From NCBI GenBank assembly GCA_013360465.1, contig JABWBO010000035.1, positions 1-53,539 on the forward strand: a DNA stretch of 53,539 bases, written 5' to 3'. Numbering within the stretch: position 1 is the first letter of the stretch; each line of letters begins with the position of its first letter. Position numbers and translations under genes: made by a program. Below, piece after piece: positions 42,067 through 53,539 of the stretch. A model generated the notes under the pieces. That model was given only the letters and a program-made list of their open reading frames with translations. It was not told the origin of the DNA and ran no database searches. The stretch comes from Anaerolineae bacterium. GTDB taxonomy: Bacteria; Chloroflexota; Anaerolineae; Aggregatilineales; Phototrophicaceae.

Positions 42067-42402
42067 GCTCGAAACCGGCTCCTCACCGTGCCGGCGAGAG
42101 ACATCACTGTAAGCAGCATCGTGCGTGCCGGGTCACTTTGCGGAGCCGCCAGAAGCCAGACTCCTGAACTGACGCGCCAGAAGCAGGGATTGTTTCTGCA
42201 GCCGTTTGCAGCCCTGCCTTTTGATGATGCAGCCGCATCACACTACGCCGTGCTTCGCGCTGCGCTCGAGAGCCGAGGAACTCCGATAGTCCCGCTTGAT
42301 ATGCAGATTGCGGCGATTGCCTTGGCGAATTCCCTGATTCTGGTCACGCACAACACGCAGGAGTTCAGTCGGATTGCGGGCTTGCGTACCGAAGATTGGT
42401 AA
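42067..42402 (+). pseudogene. VapC-type PIN toxin remnant, N-terminus lost
   Basis: From about codon 40 of the open frame the protein reads as the C-terminal three quarters of a VapC PIN domain: ARDITVSSIVRAGSLCGAAR, FAALPFDDAAASHYAVLRAAL, LDMQIAAIALANSLILVTHN and FSRIAGLRTEDW. The first strand with the invariant LDTN aspartate is absent; the preceding 39 codons are unrelated and Ser/Arg-rich. No VapB antitoxin precedes it. It is therefore probably inactive. Confidence 0.65.
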
Positions 42403-42416
42403 GAGGAAGACGACCG

Positions 42417-43721
42417 CTAGCGAAAGTGCCCTGCCGTCCATTCCTCTAACGGCGGAGAGCCGGCGGCGATCCAGCCGAGCAGCGCCGCCCGCCCGCCCTC
42501 GATCAGCGCGAGGATCTGCGCCTGCTCGAACGCTGAACCTTCCTGCCACAGCGGCAGCAGCGTCTCGCCGAGGGGCAGACTCTCCAGCGGCGTATCCGGC
42601 TGGAGCGCCTGCAGCGCGGCGGCGGCTCCGAGGGCGCAGCGCTTCGGCTCGATGCCGTAGCGCAGTGCCAGCCGCATCGTCCCGATCAGCCGATCCCCCC
42701 AGCTCAGCTTGCGCACCGGGTCGCGCCCGATCCGCTCTACCGTATCGCGCAGATACGGATTGCCCATCCGTTTCAACAGGTCTTCGCTGTAGGCGCTGAA
42801 GCCTTCCGGCGTGAACAGCGGATCGATCCTGCCGTATTTGCGCAGCAGCGCCGCCCCGATCTCTTCCGCCCAGGCTCCGCGCAGGAATGCCAGGATGCCG
42901 GGGTCCGCCATCACCTCGGCGATGAACTCCTGCCCCCGCATCATGCCGAGATATGCCGCCAGGGCATGGACCGCGTTGTGCCCGAAGAGCTTGGCTTCTT
43001 CGAACGGCATCAGGTCGGGCTTCTCATCGAAGACGGCGATCCCCCGCTCGAATGGTGCGTCGAAGCGGATCGGCGAGATCAGGATACGGTTGAAAGATTC
43101 CACCAGGAAAGCGCGCTGTGCCTGTGAGGTCAGCAGAGCGATCTGTTGAAGGGCGACCTCGCCGGGATCGGTGACGACTCCGCTCATCTTGCCGATCACC
43201 GTGTTCAGGAAGCGGACGACCGAATGCACTGCGGTGTGTTCTGCCTCAGGAATCTCGCGCAGGACGTGGGCTTCCAGAAGTTCCGCCGCGTAGTTGTTGT
43301 TCTCCGCCGTGTAGACGACGGCGCGCGGTCCGCCCGCCGCCGCCTTTTGGCGCAGCCCGGCAGCCAGCAGACGGTGCAGGCTGCCGGGGCTGTCGCTGGC
43401 GTAAAAACCGACGCTCGGCACGCCGGTCCCGATCTCCTGCGCTTCGGCGATGGCGTCGATGATCCGCGCCCGGTCGGCATCCTGGGTTGGATTTTCGATC
43501 TCTACGGGTCCCACCTGGACCCGCTCGATGCCGTCGGCGTGGGCGACGTTGATGCTGAAAGCGCCGCCGGCGTCCCGCACCGCCTCGACCACCTCGGGCA
43601 TTACCTCCGCCACCACCAGGCGGCGGAAGGCGCGAGACCGAAAGGCTTCCAGCAGGAACAACCCCGACTGGATCGCCCCGAAGCCGAATCCGACATAGGT
43701 GCGTGTCCCGGTCAGTGCCAT
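42417..43721 (-). CDS. Mannitol dehydrogenase-family polyol (phosphate) oxidoreductase
   Basis: The 434-residue protein resembles polyol-specific long-chain dehydrogenases such as MtlD: N-terminal NAD-binding GFGAIQSGLFL (12-22), ENNNYAAELLE, and the catalytic-region KLFGHNAVHALAAYLG, in which the lysine and the N-x2-H pattern are kept. It would interconvert a hexitol or its phosphate and a ketose. It is the last gene of a polyol operon, six bases after the SDR gene. It is somewhat longer than MtlD. Substrate is unproven. Confidence 0.75.
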   Translation of the reverse strand: MALTGTRTYVGFGFGAIQSGLFLLEAFRSRAFRRLVVAEVMPEVVEAVRDAGGAFSINVAHADGIERVQVGPVEIENPTQDADRARIIDAIAEAQEIGTGVPSVGFYASDSPGSLHRLLAAGLRQKAAAGGPRAVVYTAENNNYAAELLEAHVLREIPEAEHTAVHSVVRFLNTVIGKMSGVVTDPGEVALQQIALLTSQAQRAFLVESFNRILISPIRFDAPFERGIAVFDEKPDLMPFEEAKLFGHNAVHALAAYLGMMRGQEFIAEVMADPGILAFLRGAWAEEIGAALLRKYGRIDPLFTPEGFSAYSEDLLKRMGNPYLRDTVERIGRDPVRKLSWGDRLIGTMRLALRYGIEPKRCALGAAAALQALQPDTPLESLPLGETLLPLWQEGSAFEQAQILALIEGGRAALLGWIAAGSPPLEEWTAGHFR

Positions 43722-43726
43722 CGGCG

Positions 43727-44527
<801 letters not shown>

Positions 44528-44537
44528 CGTCTGTCCT

Positions 44538-46247
44538 TTACGGCAGCATGAGTCTCAGGAATTCTTCTTCCGCCTCGGAGGTCCACTCGCGACCATCCTT
44601 GAGCCTGGCGAAGACGCTGGGCAGGACATCTTTCAGGTCGGGCAGCGCCGTCAGCGGCATCTCTTTGATGTGCGGGTAGATGACCACCTTGCCGGGGAAG
44701 ACGGCATCCTGCACCGCTTTCAAGCCGTCGCGGAAGGCGCTCAGCGAGCCGACGGCGGCGACCGCGCGGTTGGGCGACAGCGCGCCAGACTCCGCCTGGC
44801 TCAGCGTTGTCTTGAGGTCGCTGATGGTCGAGCCAGATTGTCCAATATGCCGCGCGCCGTGCAGCGTGACCGTGTTCATATCCAGCGCCGCCATCGTGCC
44901 GCGCGCCACGCCGGCGAAGATATTGACCACTCCGTCCTCCCCCAGATGGTTGGCGGCGTCGGTGATCAGCTTCGGCACAGGAGCCAGCACCACAATGTCG
45001 TCAAAGCCTTGCGCCTGATACGCCGCGAGGACGGCGGCAGCCTCGGCATTCGCCGGGTTCAGGCAGACGAAGGTGATCCCCTTGGCTTTCGCCTCCGCTT
45101 CGAAGCTGACGCGCAGGTCTTCCAGCCGGTGATCGCTCACGTCGGTGCAGACGACCACCGCCGGTCCATGATTCACCTGGATGGCGCGCTGCACGTGCAT
45201 ACGCCCCATGGGTCCCGCCGCGCCGATGAACCACGCCCGCCCGCCGGCTTTCAGTTCCGAGCGCACCGGCTTAGCGCGGTACGCCTGGGCGATATCCGGC
45301 GATGTGCCGCCGACGTAGACCCAGCGGTTGTAATGCACGCGCCCCACGTCGATCTGGACGGGACGCGGCATCGGCTGGTCGGCGACGATGGCGAAGACGC
45401 CGAAGTTCGCCAGACGGGGGCTGGACGTCTCGATCAGGTCCGGCGATGCGCCGAGCAGGATGATGTCGTCCACGCTTTCGACCGGCGGGTTTGCCGCGTC
45501 CGGTGCATCGATCACCTCGACGCCCAGGGCGGCGGCGCGTTCGCGCAGCCAGGCGTCGAAACCCGCCGGCACGCCGGTCAGCAGCAGGCGCGCCGGGTGC
45601 GACTCGGTGTCGAAGCCGGCGCTGAGGGCGTAGGGGCGGGCGTCGTCCGCCGACATGCCGATGATCCACGCCGTGCCGTCCGGCTTGATCTGCGTGCGAT
45701 ATTCCAGCCGGTAGGCGGCGACCACGCACGCCCAGGGTTCGGTGAGCGCGCTTTCGGTATAGCCGGTGGTCGGCTTCACCGCCAGCAGATAGTTGCCTTC
45801 GTCGCCGTGCAGCACCCGCTGGTCGATCACGCCGTAGGTGGAAAACCCGCCCTGCATCTCGTAGCCGTAGGCATAGCCGACACCGCCGACATAGATATCC
45901 GCCTGAATCGTGAAGCGATCGCCGATGTGGTACTGGTCGCGCAGGTCCTCGCCGACTTTGACCACTGACATAGCGACCTCGTGACCGAGGACGACCGGCT
46001 CGCTGCGCATCTCCCGGTAGATGCGCGGATGCTCCTGACCGAGCTTCAGCACCTTGATGTCCGAAAAGCAGATTCCGCAGGCGTCATGCCGCACCAGCAG
46101 TTGATCGGGTCCGATCTCCGGCAGCGGCACATCGATTGGCTTGCCGTCGCGCCCCAGGTTGTCGAAGCCCGCGCCATAGAGGGGCCAGACGGTGTTGTGA
46201 TCCGGGAGCGCTTCACTGACCTTGCGGTACTCGTTCAGTTTGTCCAT
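44538..46247 (-). CDS. SorE-like medium-chain dehydrogenase with extra domain, 569 aa
   Basis: This is a zinc-dependent alcohol-dehydrogenase fold. The GroES-like part shows CGICFSDIKVLK and GHEVAMSVVKVGE (catalytic zinc ligands), and no four-Cys structural zinc lobe is present. ALTEPWACVVAAYRL leads into the nucleotide-binding part. Two Rossmann-like stretches can be seen, TAWIIGMSADDARPYALS and AWFIGAAGPMGRMHV, so about 200 residues more than the usual 350-400 are present. Context and overall likeness suggest L-sorbose-1-phosphate reductase-type chemistry. I start at the ATG at 46247 with GAGAGGG upstream. Confidence 0.75.
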   Translation of the reverse strand: MDKLNEYRKVSEALPDHNTVWPLYGAGFDNLGRDGKPIDVPLPEIGPDQLLVRHDACGICFSDIKVLKLGQEHPRIYREMRSEPVVLGHEVAMSVVKVGEDLRDQYHIGDRFTIQADIYVGGVGYAYGYEMQGGFSTYGVIDQRVLHGDEGNYLLAVKPTTGYTESALTEPWACVVAAYRLEYRTQIKPDGTAWIIGMSADDARPYALSAGFDTESHPARLLLTGVPAGFDAWLRERAAALGVEVIDAPDAANPPVESVDDIILLGASPDLIETSSPRLANFGVFAIVADQPMPRPVQIDVGRVHYNRWVYVGGTSPDIAQAYRAKPVRSELKAGGRAWFIGAAGPMGRMHVQRAIQVNHGPAVVVCTDVSDHRLEDLRVSFEAEAKAKGITFVCLNPANAEAAAVLAAYQAQGFDDIVVLAPVPKLITDAANHLGEDGVVNIFAGVARGTMAALDMNTVTLHGARHIGQSGSTISDLKTTLSQAESGALSPNRAVAAVGSLSAFRDGLKAVQDAVFPGKVVIYPHIKEMPLTALPDLKDVLPSVFARLKDGREWTSEAEEEFLRLMLP

Positions 46248-46276
46248 CTGTACACCCTCTCTGCTCAAAAAAACCT

Positions 46277-47611
46277 TCAGCCCAGCCCTGCCAGCACTTC
46301 GTCGGGCAGCAGATCCGCATCCAGCGCCGCCTGCGCCTGACCCGGACGCGCCGCCTTGCCGACGCGCGTGTAGAAGATATTGCGGGCGCGCCGGTCGGGG
46401 AAATGCGCCTTTGCCCAGGCGCTCTGGAAGCCCAACCCGGCGTGACGCTGCAAGATGGTATGCCCGTAGATGAAATAGGCTCCGTCGAGGAACGCCTGAC
46501 GCACCGGCGCAAGTTCCGGGGCGTCGAAGTCGTCGATCAACTTCTGCCCGTAGCTGTTCATCTCCGTGCCGACGTTGAGGGGCAGGGCGTGCCGTTCGGC
46601 CGCCGCCACCACATCGTAGAGGTTCTGAAGCTTGCGCCGCTTCACTTCCGCGTTGGCGATGTTCCAGTTGCGGTCCGGGACGATGTTCAGCGTCACCGCA
46701 CCCTTGCCGGTCAGCAGTTCCAGCAGCTCGTCGAGCGCCTGCTCGCCTGCCGACAAACCGTCCAGCCAGCCGACGCAGGGCAGCGCGCCGCACACCTCGA
46801 TCATCTGGTGCAGCGGCTCCAGCGCCGGGAACGTATCTGGTCCAGGCTGCGCATAGCCCACGCCGCCCTGCTTCATCAGCTTGGCGCGGATCAGGTTTTG
46901 CAGTTTGGGGGCGTCCTCGACGATCTTGACCATCTGATCCAGCGGCGTATCCAGCTTTTTCGACCAGAATGCCGCCGCGTCGTTGGTCGCGCGGCGCGCC
47001 GCCTCGATATAGCCCACGACCAGATGCCGCTCGGTAGGGTTGTTCGCCGGCGTGAGCGGCAGGATGTCGCGCTCATAATCGACGCTCACCAGGTCGAGAT
47101 AGGCATTGATCTTCGCCACCATCTCGCGGTTGCGCTGTGCCGCGCGCGCCCGGAATTCCGCCAGGATGCGCGCCGCTTCCGGGGGCGCACCGGTTTGGGT
47201 GAAGCCGATCCCGATATGGTAGAGTACGCCCGGTTCGCCCGGCGAGTTGATCTCGCGCATCGAGAACTCCGGCAGGATGACTCGCGTTTCGATTCCGGCG
47301 CTGCCGCGCACGCCCAGCAGCTCGCAGGCGTTCATGAACTCTTCGACGCCGTCCAGCACGTCGAAATCGATCATGCCGATCAGCCGGAAGCCGCGCTTCT
47401 TCGCCAGCCAGACCAGCGACGACGGCGAATGACCGTAGGCGTTGAACGAGAAAAACGTATGGCAGTGCATGTTCGCCGCGTCGCGCTCCGGCTCGATGGC
47501 GATCTTCGACGCCTTCAGCAGCGCGGCGATCTCCGCCACCGCTTCCCGGCGCACATCGGGATTGAAATCGTTCAGACGGGCTTCGATCTGCCCGATCAAA
47601 TCTGAAGTCAT
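46277..47611 (-). CDS. PHP-domain metallohydrolase-like protein in the polyol operon
   Basis: The 444-residue protein carries a PHP fold signature: [20 protein letters not shown] (His residues 49 and 51 as metal ligands), then [19 protein letters not shown], and IETRV. Later His-rich positions include YIYGHTIL-like [11 protein letters not shown] near residue 395. PHP enzymes hydrolyse phosphoesters. It lies two bases after the E1 gene and 29 before the SorE-like gene. A sugar or polyol phosphatase role would fit, but this is inference. The family is longer than histidinol phosphatases. Confidence 0.7.
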   Translation of the reverse strand: MTSDLIGQIEARLNDFNPDVRREAVAEIAALLKASKIAIEPERDAANMHCHTFFSFNAYGHSPSSLVWLAKKRGFRLIGMIDFDVLDGVEEFMNACELLGVRGSAGIETRVILPEFSMREINSPGEPGVLYHIGIGFTQTGAPPEAARILAEFRARAAQRNREMVAKINAYLDLVSVDYERDILPLTPANNPTERHLVVGYIEAARRATNDAAAFWSKKLDTPLDQMVKIVEDAPKLQNLIRAKLMKQGGVGYAQPGPDTFPALEPLHQMIEVCGALPCVGWLDGLSAGEQALDELLELLTGKGAVTLNIVPDRNWNIANAEVKRRKLQNLYDVVAAAERHALPLNVGTEMNSYGQKLIDDFDAPELAPVRQAFLDGAYFIYGHTILQRHAGLGFQSAWAKAHFPDRRARNIFYTRVGKAARPGQAQAALDADLLPDEVLAGLG

Positions 47612-47612
47612 G

Positions 47613-50069
<2,457 letters not shown>

Positions 50070-50121
50070 TTGCGTTTGTTTTCCTTCTTCGGCTGTGACC
50101 GGGGCGATCCCTTCACGGCGG

Positions 50122-51000
50122 CTAGAGTGCGAGCAAAAGCTGAATCTGCGACAGGTTGCGGCTGAGCGCCTGCAGGAAGCGCGCGCCCGGCGCGCCATCG
50201 ACAACCTGATGATTGATCGTCAGGGAGAGGGCGATGTGTGGGATGAAGGCGACCTCATCCTCGTCCTCCACCGGCTTCAGGTGGATGCTGCCCACGCCCA
50301 GGATGGCGACCTGTGGCGGGTTGAGGATCGGCGTGAAGTGTTCGACCCCCAGGCTGCCCAGGTTGGTGACGGTGAATGTCCCGCCGCTGAGTTCATCGGG
50401 CGTGATCTTGCCGTTCTGGCAGGCATCCGCCAGCCGTCGGGCTTCGCGCGAAAGGTCTTTCAGGCTCAGCCGGTCGGCGTGGCGGATGACCGGCACAATC
50501 AGCCCGCGCGGCGTATCGACCGCGAAGCCGAGGTGTACGCTCCGATGCTGAGCGATGCTGTCGCCGGTGAAGAGGGCATTCAGATCAGGGAACTGCGGCA
50601 GAGTCCGCGACACCGCCAGCAGGAGCAGATCGTTGATCGTGACCTTTTGCAGCCCCAGGGCTTCAGGGCTTGCCTTCAGCTGCTTGCGGAACGCCTGCAG
50701 GGCGCGGGCATCGGCGGGCATGTCCAGCGTCAGCTGCGCGGTCGTCTGCATCGACGCCAGCATACGCTCGGCGATGATCCTGCGCGTGCCCCGCACCGGC
50801 AGCACCTCCACCCGATCCTCGACCGGGACGGCTGCCGAAGCAGGCGCTGCCGCCGGGGCAGAGGCAGTCGGCTGCAAATCGCGGGTAGTGATCCTGCCGC
50901 CTGCGCCGGAGCCGGTCGGGGGCGCGACGAAGTCGCCGGATGCCACCATCGAACGCGCCAGCGGCGTCATGCGCGGCTGAGCCTCCAGCGCCGCCTGTAC
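50122..51000 (-). pseudogene. E2 dihydrolipoyl acyltransferase, 5' part missing at the junction
   Basis: The reading frame 50122-51165 is a hybrid. From about its residue 56 it is E2: a subunit-binding domain ([23 protein letters not shown]), an Ala/Pro linker, and the acyltransferase domain ending in [15 protein letters not shown] with catalytic His319 and Asp323. The N-terminal lipoyl domain that must carry the lipoate is absent and is replaced by an RNase HII start. As written, E2 could not function as a normal lipoyl carrier. It is the first gene of the polyol operon. Confidence 0.8.
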
Positions 51001-51165
51001 GTCGCGCTCGGCCGGGCCCAGCTTCTTGGAATCGTCGATCCCGTCGGTGGGAAACCCACGGGGAAGAATGACGGCCGCGGCAACGACCGGCCCGGCAAGA
51101 GGACCGCGTCCTGCCTCGTCGATGCCGACGGCGCCATACAGCTTGGCGCGCCTCAACTCGGACAC
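51001..51165 (-). pseudogene. rnhB: RNase HII N-terminal fragment fused to E2
   Basis: The first 55 residues are a clear RNase HII N-terminus: [20 protein letters not shown] with catalytic Asp16 and Glu17, then [14 protein letters not shown]. The remaining about 150 residues of RNase HII are missing. The start overlaps the stop of gpsA by 13 bp, a natural operon arrangement. The break at about 51000 lies mid-gene with no mobile-element end. Confidence 0.8.
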
Positions 51166-52148
51166 TCCATCGCGAAGCTTTCGTGCTTGGGCATCCGCTC
51201 CATCAGACGATCGACCGCCTCGAGCGGACGCAAATGCTCGCGCAGGACCCCGTGGACGGCCTCGAAGATCGGCGTTTCGACGTGGTGCCGCTTGGCGAGC
51301 ATGACCGCCGCCTCGCTCGTCGGAACGCCTTCCGCGACCTGCCCGATCGATTCCAGCACCCGGGCCAAAGGCTTACCCTCGCCCAATCCGAGCCCGACCC
51401 GGTAGTTTCGGCTGAGACGGCTGTTCGCGGTCGCGAAAAGATCGCCGACGCCGGCGATACCGAAAAACGTCTCGAGCCGCGCCCCCATGTGGACGCCCAG
51501 GCAAGCCATTTCGTGCAAGCCTCGCGCCAGCATGGCCCCTTTCGTGTTGTCGCCGTAACCCAAGCCGTCGATCATCCCTGCTCCGATGGCGAGAACGTTC
51601 TTGAGGGCGCCGGCAAGCTCGACCCCCACGATGTCGGATCCGATGTAAACCCGATACGTGCGGCTCATGAAGGCTCCCCTCACGCGCTCCGCCGTCTCTT
51701 CTCGGGGAAAAGCGACTACGGCGACCGTCGGGATACCTCGAACGAGTTCGACCGCGAGGTTCGGGCCACTGATCACGCCGACCTCCGCACCGGGAACGGC
51801 TTCGGCGACGACTTCGGTCAGGATGGCGCCGCTTCCGGCCTCCAGGCCCTTGCTCGATACGAGGATGGTCGCGCTCGGCGCGACGAAAGCACAGATCTCC
51901 CGAACGGCCTTCGCGGGAACCGCGATGACGGCGAGATCGGCATCTGCGGGGGAATCCGCCAAGGGGATCACCCGGACCTCCGCGGGCAACGCGAATCCGG
52001 GCAGATATCGCGCGTTCTCGCGCCGAAGTCGCATGGTGTCGATCTCGTCGAGATCGCGTCCGGCAAGGTGCACTTCGGCTCCGTTCCGGGCGAGCAGGAT
52101 CGCCAGAGCGGTTCCCCAACTTCCTGCGCCGAGCACCACCACCCGCAT
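51153..52148 (-). CDS. gpsA: Glycerol-3-phosphate dehydrogenase (NAD(P)+)
   Basis: The 331-residue protein has [18 protein letters not shown] (nucleotide binding), [33 protein letters not shown] with the catalytic lysine, [10 protein letters not shown], and [20 protein letters not shown]. This is the full GpsA layout at the usual length. It reduces dihydroxyacetone phosphate to sn-glycerol-3-phosphate for phospholipid synthesis in the cytoplasm. It is complete and lies wholly beyond the suspected junction, so it belongs to the second genome or locus. Confidence 0.95.
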   Translation of the reverse strand: MRVVVLGAGSWGTALAILLARNGAEVHLAGRDLDEIDTMRLRRENARYLPGFALPAEVRVIPLADSPADADLAVIAVPAKAVREICAFVAPSATILVSSKGLEAGSGAILTEVVAEAVPGAEVGVISGPNLAVELVRGIPTVAVVAFPREETAERVRGAFMSRTYRVYIGSDIVGVELAGALKNVLAIGAGMIDGLGYGDNTKGAMLARGLHEMACLGVHMGARLETFFGIAGVGDLFATANSRLSRNYRVGLGLGEGKPLARVLESIGQVAEGVPTSEAAVMLAKRHHVETPIFEAVHGVLREHLRPLEAVDRLMERMPKHESFAMECPS

Positions 52149-52182
52149 GCCGCGGATTCTACTCCCGGTCTACAATGCCGCG

Positions 52183-52935
52183 ATGCCGATGCAACTGGGC
52201 GTTCAACTCTATACACTCCGCGAGCCGTGCGCGAGCGACTTCCACGAGACTCTCCGCCACGTGGCGGCAATGGGCCTGCGCGTCGTCGAGACGGCCGGGC
52301 TCCATGGTCAATCGCCCACGACGGTCCGTGGGTGGCTGGACGATCTCGGACTGTCCGCACCCGCCGCCCACGTGGGGCTCGATTTCGAGACCGGCGAAGT
52401 CGGTCCCCTGATCGAAGAAGCCCGTGCCATGGGGTATGAGACGCTCGTCTTACCCTGGGTCGGTCGTGAACAATATGCCGACGGATGGGATGGGTTCGCC
52501 CGCCGGCTCGAACCCATCGCACGCAAGCTTCGTGAGGCCGGCCTTCGCTTTGCGTACCACAACCACGACTTCGAGTTCGAGCGCGCGGCCGATGGCCGGG
52601 TCGGCTTGGACGTGCTCTTCGAAACCGCCGATCCCGACCTCGTGGAAGCCGAAATCGACACGTACTGGGTGCAGTATGCCGGCCTCGATCCGGCGGCTTA
52701 CATCTCGAAGTATGCTGGGCGGGTTCCGTACGTTCACCTCAAGGACATGTCCTCCACCCCGGACCGAGCCGATGTCGAAGGAGGAAAGGGGATTCTCGAC
52801 TGGGAGGCCATCCTCGCGGCCTGCGAAGGCGCGGGCGTCCGGTACGGGATCATCGAGATGGACAACCCGCCGGGCGATCCGATCGAATGTGTTCGAACCT
52901 CCGTCGAGTTCTTCCGCGCGAAGGGTCTAACCTGA
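52183..52935 (+). CDS. Xylose isomerase-like TIM-barrel sugar phosphate isomerase/epimerase
   Basis: The product has 250 residues from the ATG at 52183 (a second ATG is two codons on). It opens with LGVQLYTLREP and has AYHNHDFEFER, YWVQYAGLDP, VPYVHLKDM and YGIIEMDNPPG, the metal-binding pattern of the AP endonuclease 2/xylose isomerase-like family. It probably isomerises or epimerises a sugar or inositol derivative. Only 34 bp separate it from divergent gpsA. A TACAAT hexamer lies 5 bp before the ATG, so the mRNA may be leaderless or nearly so. Confidence 0.8.
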   Translation: MPMQLGVQLYTLREPCASDFHETLRHVAAMGLRVVETAGLHGQSPTTVRGWLDDLGLSAPAAHVGLDFETGEVGPLIEEARAMGYETLVLPWVGREQYADGWDGFARRLEPIARKLREAGLRFAYHNHDFEFERAADGRVGLDVLFETADPDLVEAEIDTYWVQYAGLDPAAYISKYAGRVPYVHLKDMSSTPDRADVEGGKGILDWEAILAACEGAGVRYGIIEMDNPPGDPIECVRTSVEFFRAKGLT

Positions 52936-53288
52936 TGACGATCGCGATCCTCGACGACAACCTCCTCTGGTCGACCCGGCTGAAGCGAACAGTCGAAGCG
53001 TTGGGGCATCGTGCCGTGGTGGCGTCTCCGACCACCGAGGTCCTGCCCGAAGCGGACGTGGCGATCGTCGCCCTTTCGCCAGGCGACCCCCGTCTGGAAG
53101 AGGTCTTGCGCCTCCTCAGGGAACGGGGCACCCACTTGATCGGTCACGCCGGGCACAAAGAGCGAGACATTCTCGCTTCGCCGGCAGCCGGACTCTGCCA
53201 CCAGATCCTGACCAACTCCCAGGCCGCCTTCAAGCTCGAGGCCGCGCTTGCCCTGGTAGATATACGAGTTTCACCCCCGCAATCTTGA
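52935..53288 (+). CDS. Small receiver-like protein, 117 aa
   Basis: It starts at the ATG at 52935, which overlaps the previous stop as TGATG. The N-terminus TIAILDDNLLWSTRLKRTVEALG looks like a response-regulator receiver domain with the paired acidic residues DD. VAIVALSPGDPRLEEVLRLL would be the phospho-acceptor strand, but no acceptor Asp is in the usual place (VALS), so it is probably a pseudo-receiver. Role unknown; coupled to the isomerase. Confidence 0.5.
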   Translation: MTIAILDDNLLWSTRLKRTVEALGHRAVVASPTTEVLPEADVAIVALSPGDPRLEEVLRLLRERGTHLIGHAGHKERDILASPAAGLCHQILTNSQAAFKLEAALALVDIRVSPPQS

Positions 53289-53539
53289 TGAAATCTTGAA
53301 CGGATCGCCTCCGGCGATGAACATCGGGCAGGTTCGACAGGTCAAACTGGGTGCGTATTGCGATCGAAAGGAGATTCCCTTGTTTGGATTTCCTGAAGGG
53401 GTGGTGAACACCACCCTTCTTTTTTGCTCCTTCCAAGCCCCCCGGCAAAGATGCTCGCCGGCAATCTACCCGGCTCGCATTCCTACCGCCGGCATTTGAT
53501 CCGGAATTGGCGGTCGAAGCCTTTTTGGGCCAGGGATTT
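53289..53539. other. Right-end stretch with one terminator, no firm gene
   Basis: A frame at 53296-53499 starts near ATGAACATCGGGCAGG and passes through the terminator hairpin, so I do not accept it as a full gene. AAAGGAG at 53368-53374 could be a ribosome site for a short leader-type peptide starting at the TTG near 53380. Otherwise nothing is recognised up to the window end. Confidence 0.3.
53399..53425 (+). terminator. Rho-independent terminator
   Basis: GGGTGGTG, loop AA, CACCACCC, then TTCTTTTTT: a perfect eight-base stem with a T tract on the plus strand. It lies 110 bp after the receiver-like gene and would end that transcript. Confidence 0.8.

Noticed and set aside
46403-47605. Plus-strand frame of 400 residues
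   Set aside because: Antisense shadow of the PHP-domain gene, with His/Arg/Gln-rich composition.
50122-51165. Hybrid RNase HII-E2 frame considered as a genuine new fusion protein
   Set aside because: Both halves are cut mid-domain (RNase HII loses most of its fold, E2 its lipoyl domain), so a functional fusion is unlikely.

Overview
The window reads as three blocks. Block 1 (about 1-35.05 kb) is accessory DNA that looks like an integrated, mobilisable, plasmid-derived element. Block 2 (35.1-51.0 kb) looks like chromosome with higher G+C by eye. Block 3 (51.0 kb to the end) is joined to block 2 inside a gene and probably comes from another organism or another locus. Giant secreted proteins with PPC, propeller and SH3-like domains on Thr/Pro linkers, a nested GT4/GT2 operon and a fused alpha-beta 2-oxoacid dehydrogenase E1 suggest a Chloroflexota (Anaerolineae-like) genome for blocks 1 and 2. 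That taxonomic call is inference. No rRNA, tRNA or CRISPR array was found.

Block 1. A 5'-truncated serine recombinase lies at the left edge, followed by a tightly overlapping seven-gene minus-strand operon (10853 to 1105): Z1-type SF2 ATPase, PD-(D/E)XK nuclease, MORC/MutL-like GHKL ATPase, an unrecognised protein, a DUF6339-like protein, a MIG/MutY-family mismatch glycosylase and a C5-cytosine methyltransferase. This is a MORC-type restriction-modification system. It carries a thymine-glycosylase-like repair enzyme where a Vsr nuclease is often found. Next comes a sigma-like gene interrupted by an in-frame TGA, then a 12 kb cargo of secreted and membrane proteins (12.5-24.6 kb). The backbone follows on the minus strand: iteron-like TTCACA repeats, a primase-helicase, a relaxase-like protein, a ribbon-helix-helix protein, an HU-like protein, a run of eight hairpins (29575-29821), ParR, ParM and small DNA-binding proteins. 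The divergent side has an XRE regulator, HicA/HicB and a full-length large serine recombinase. Two inverted-repeat operators 52 bp apart lie in the divergent region. A 12-bp sequence, TGGACCTGAGGG, occurs in the same reading phase near the 3' end of both recombinase genes and may be the attachment core.

Block 2. Four glycosyltransferases overlap in one operon, followed by a thiolase and an MFS transporter. A minus-strand operon then encodes E2 (5' part missing), a fused E1 alpha-beta, a PHP protein, a SorE-like medium-chain dehydrogenase, a SrlD-like sorbitol-6-phosphate dehydrogenase and a mannitol-dehydrogenase-family enzyme. This set fits hexitol phosphate oxidation feeding a 2-oxoacid dehydrogenase.

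Block 3. An RNase HII N-terminus is fused in frame to the E2 remnant at about 51.0 kb. Beyond it are gpsA, a divergent TIM-barrel sugar isomerase-like gene and a small receiver-like protein. The abrupt join is most simply a chimeric assembly or a recombination breakpoint, so the block 2/3 linkage should not be trusted without read support.
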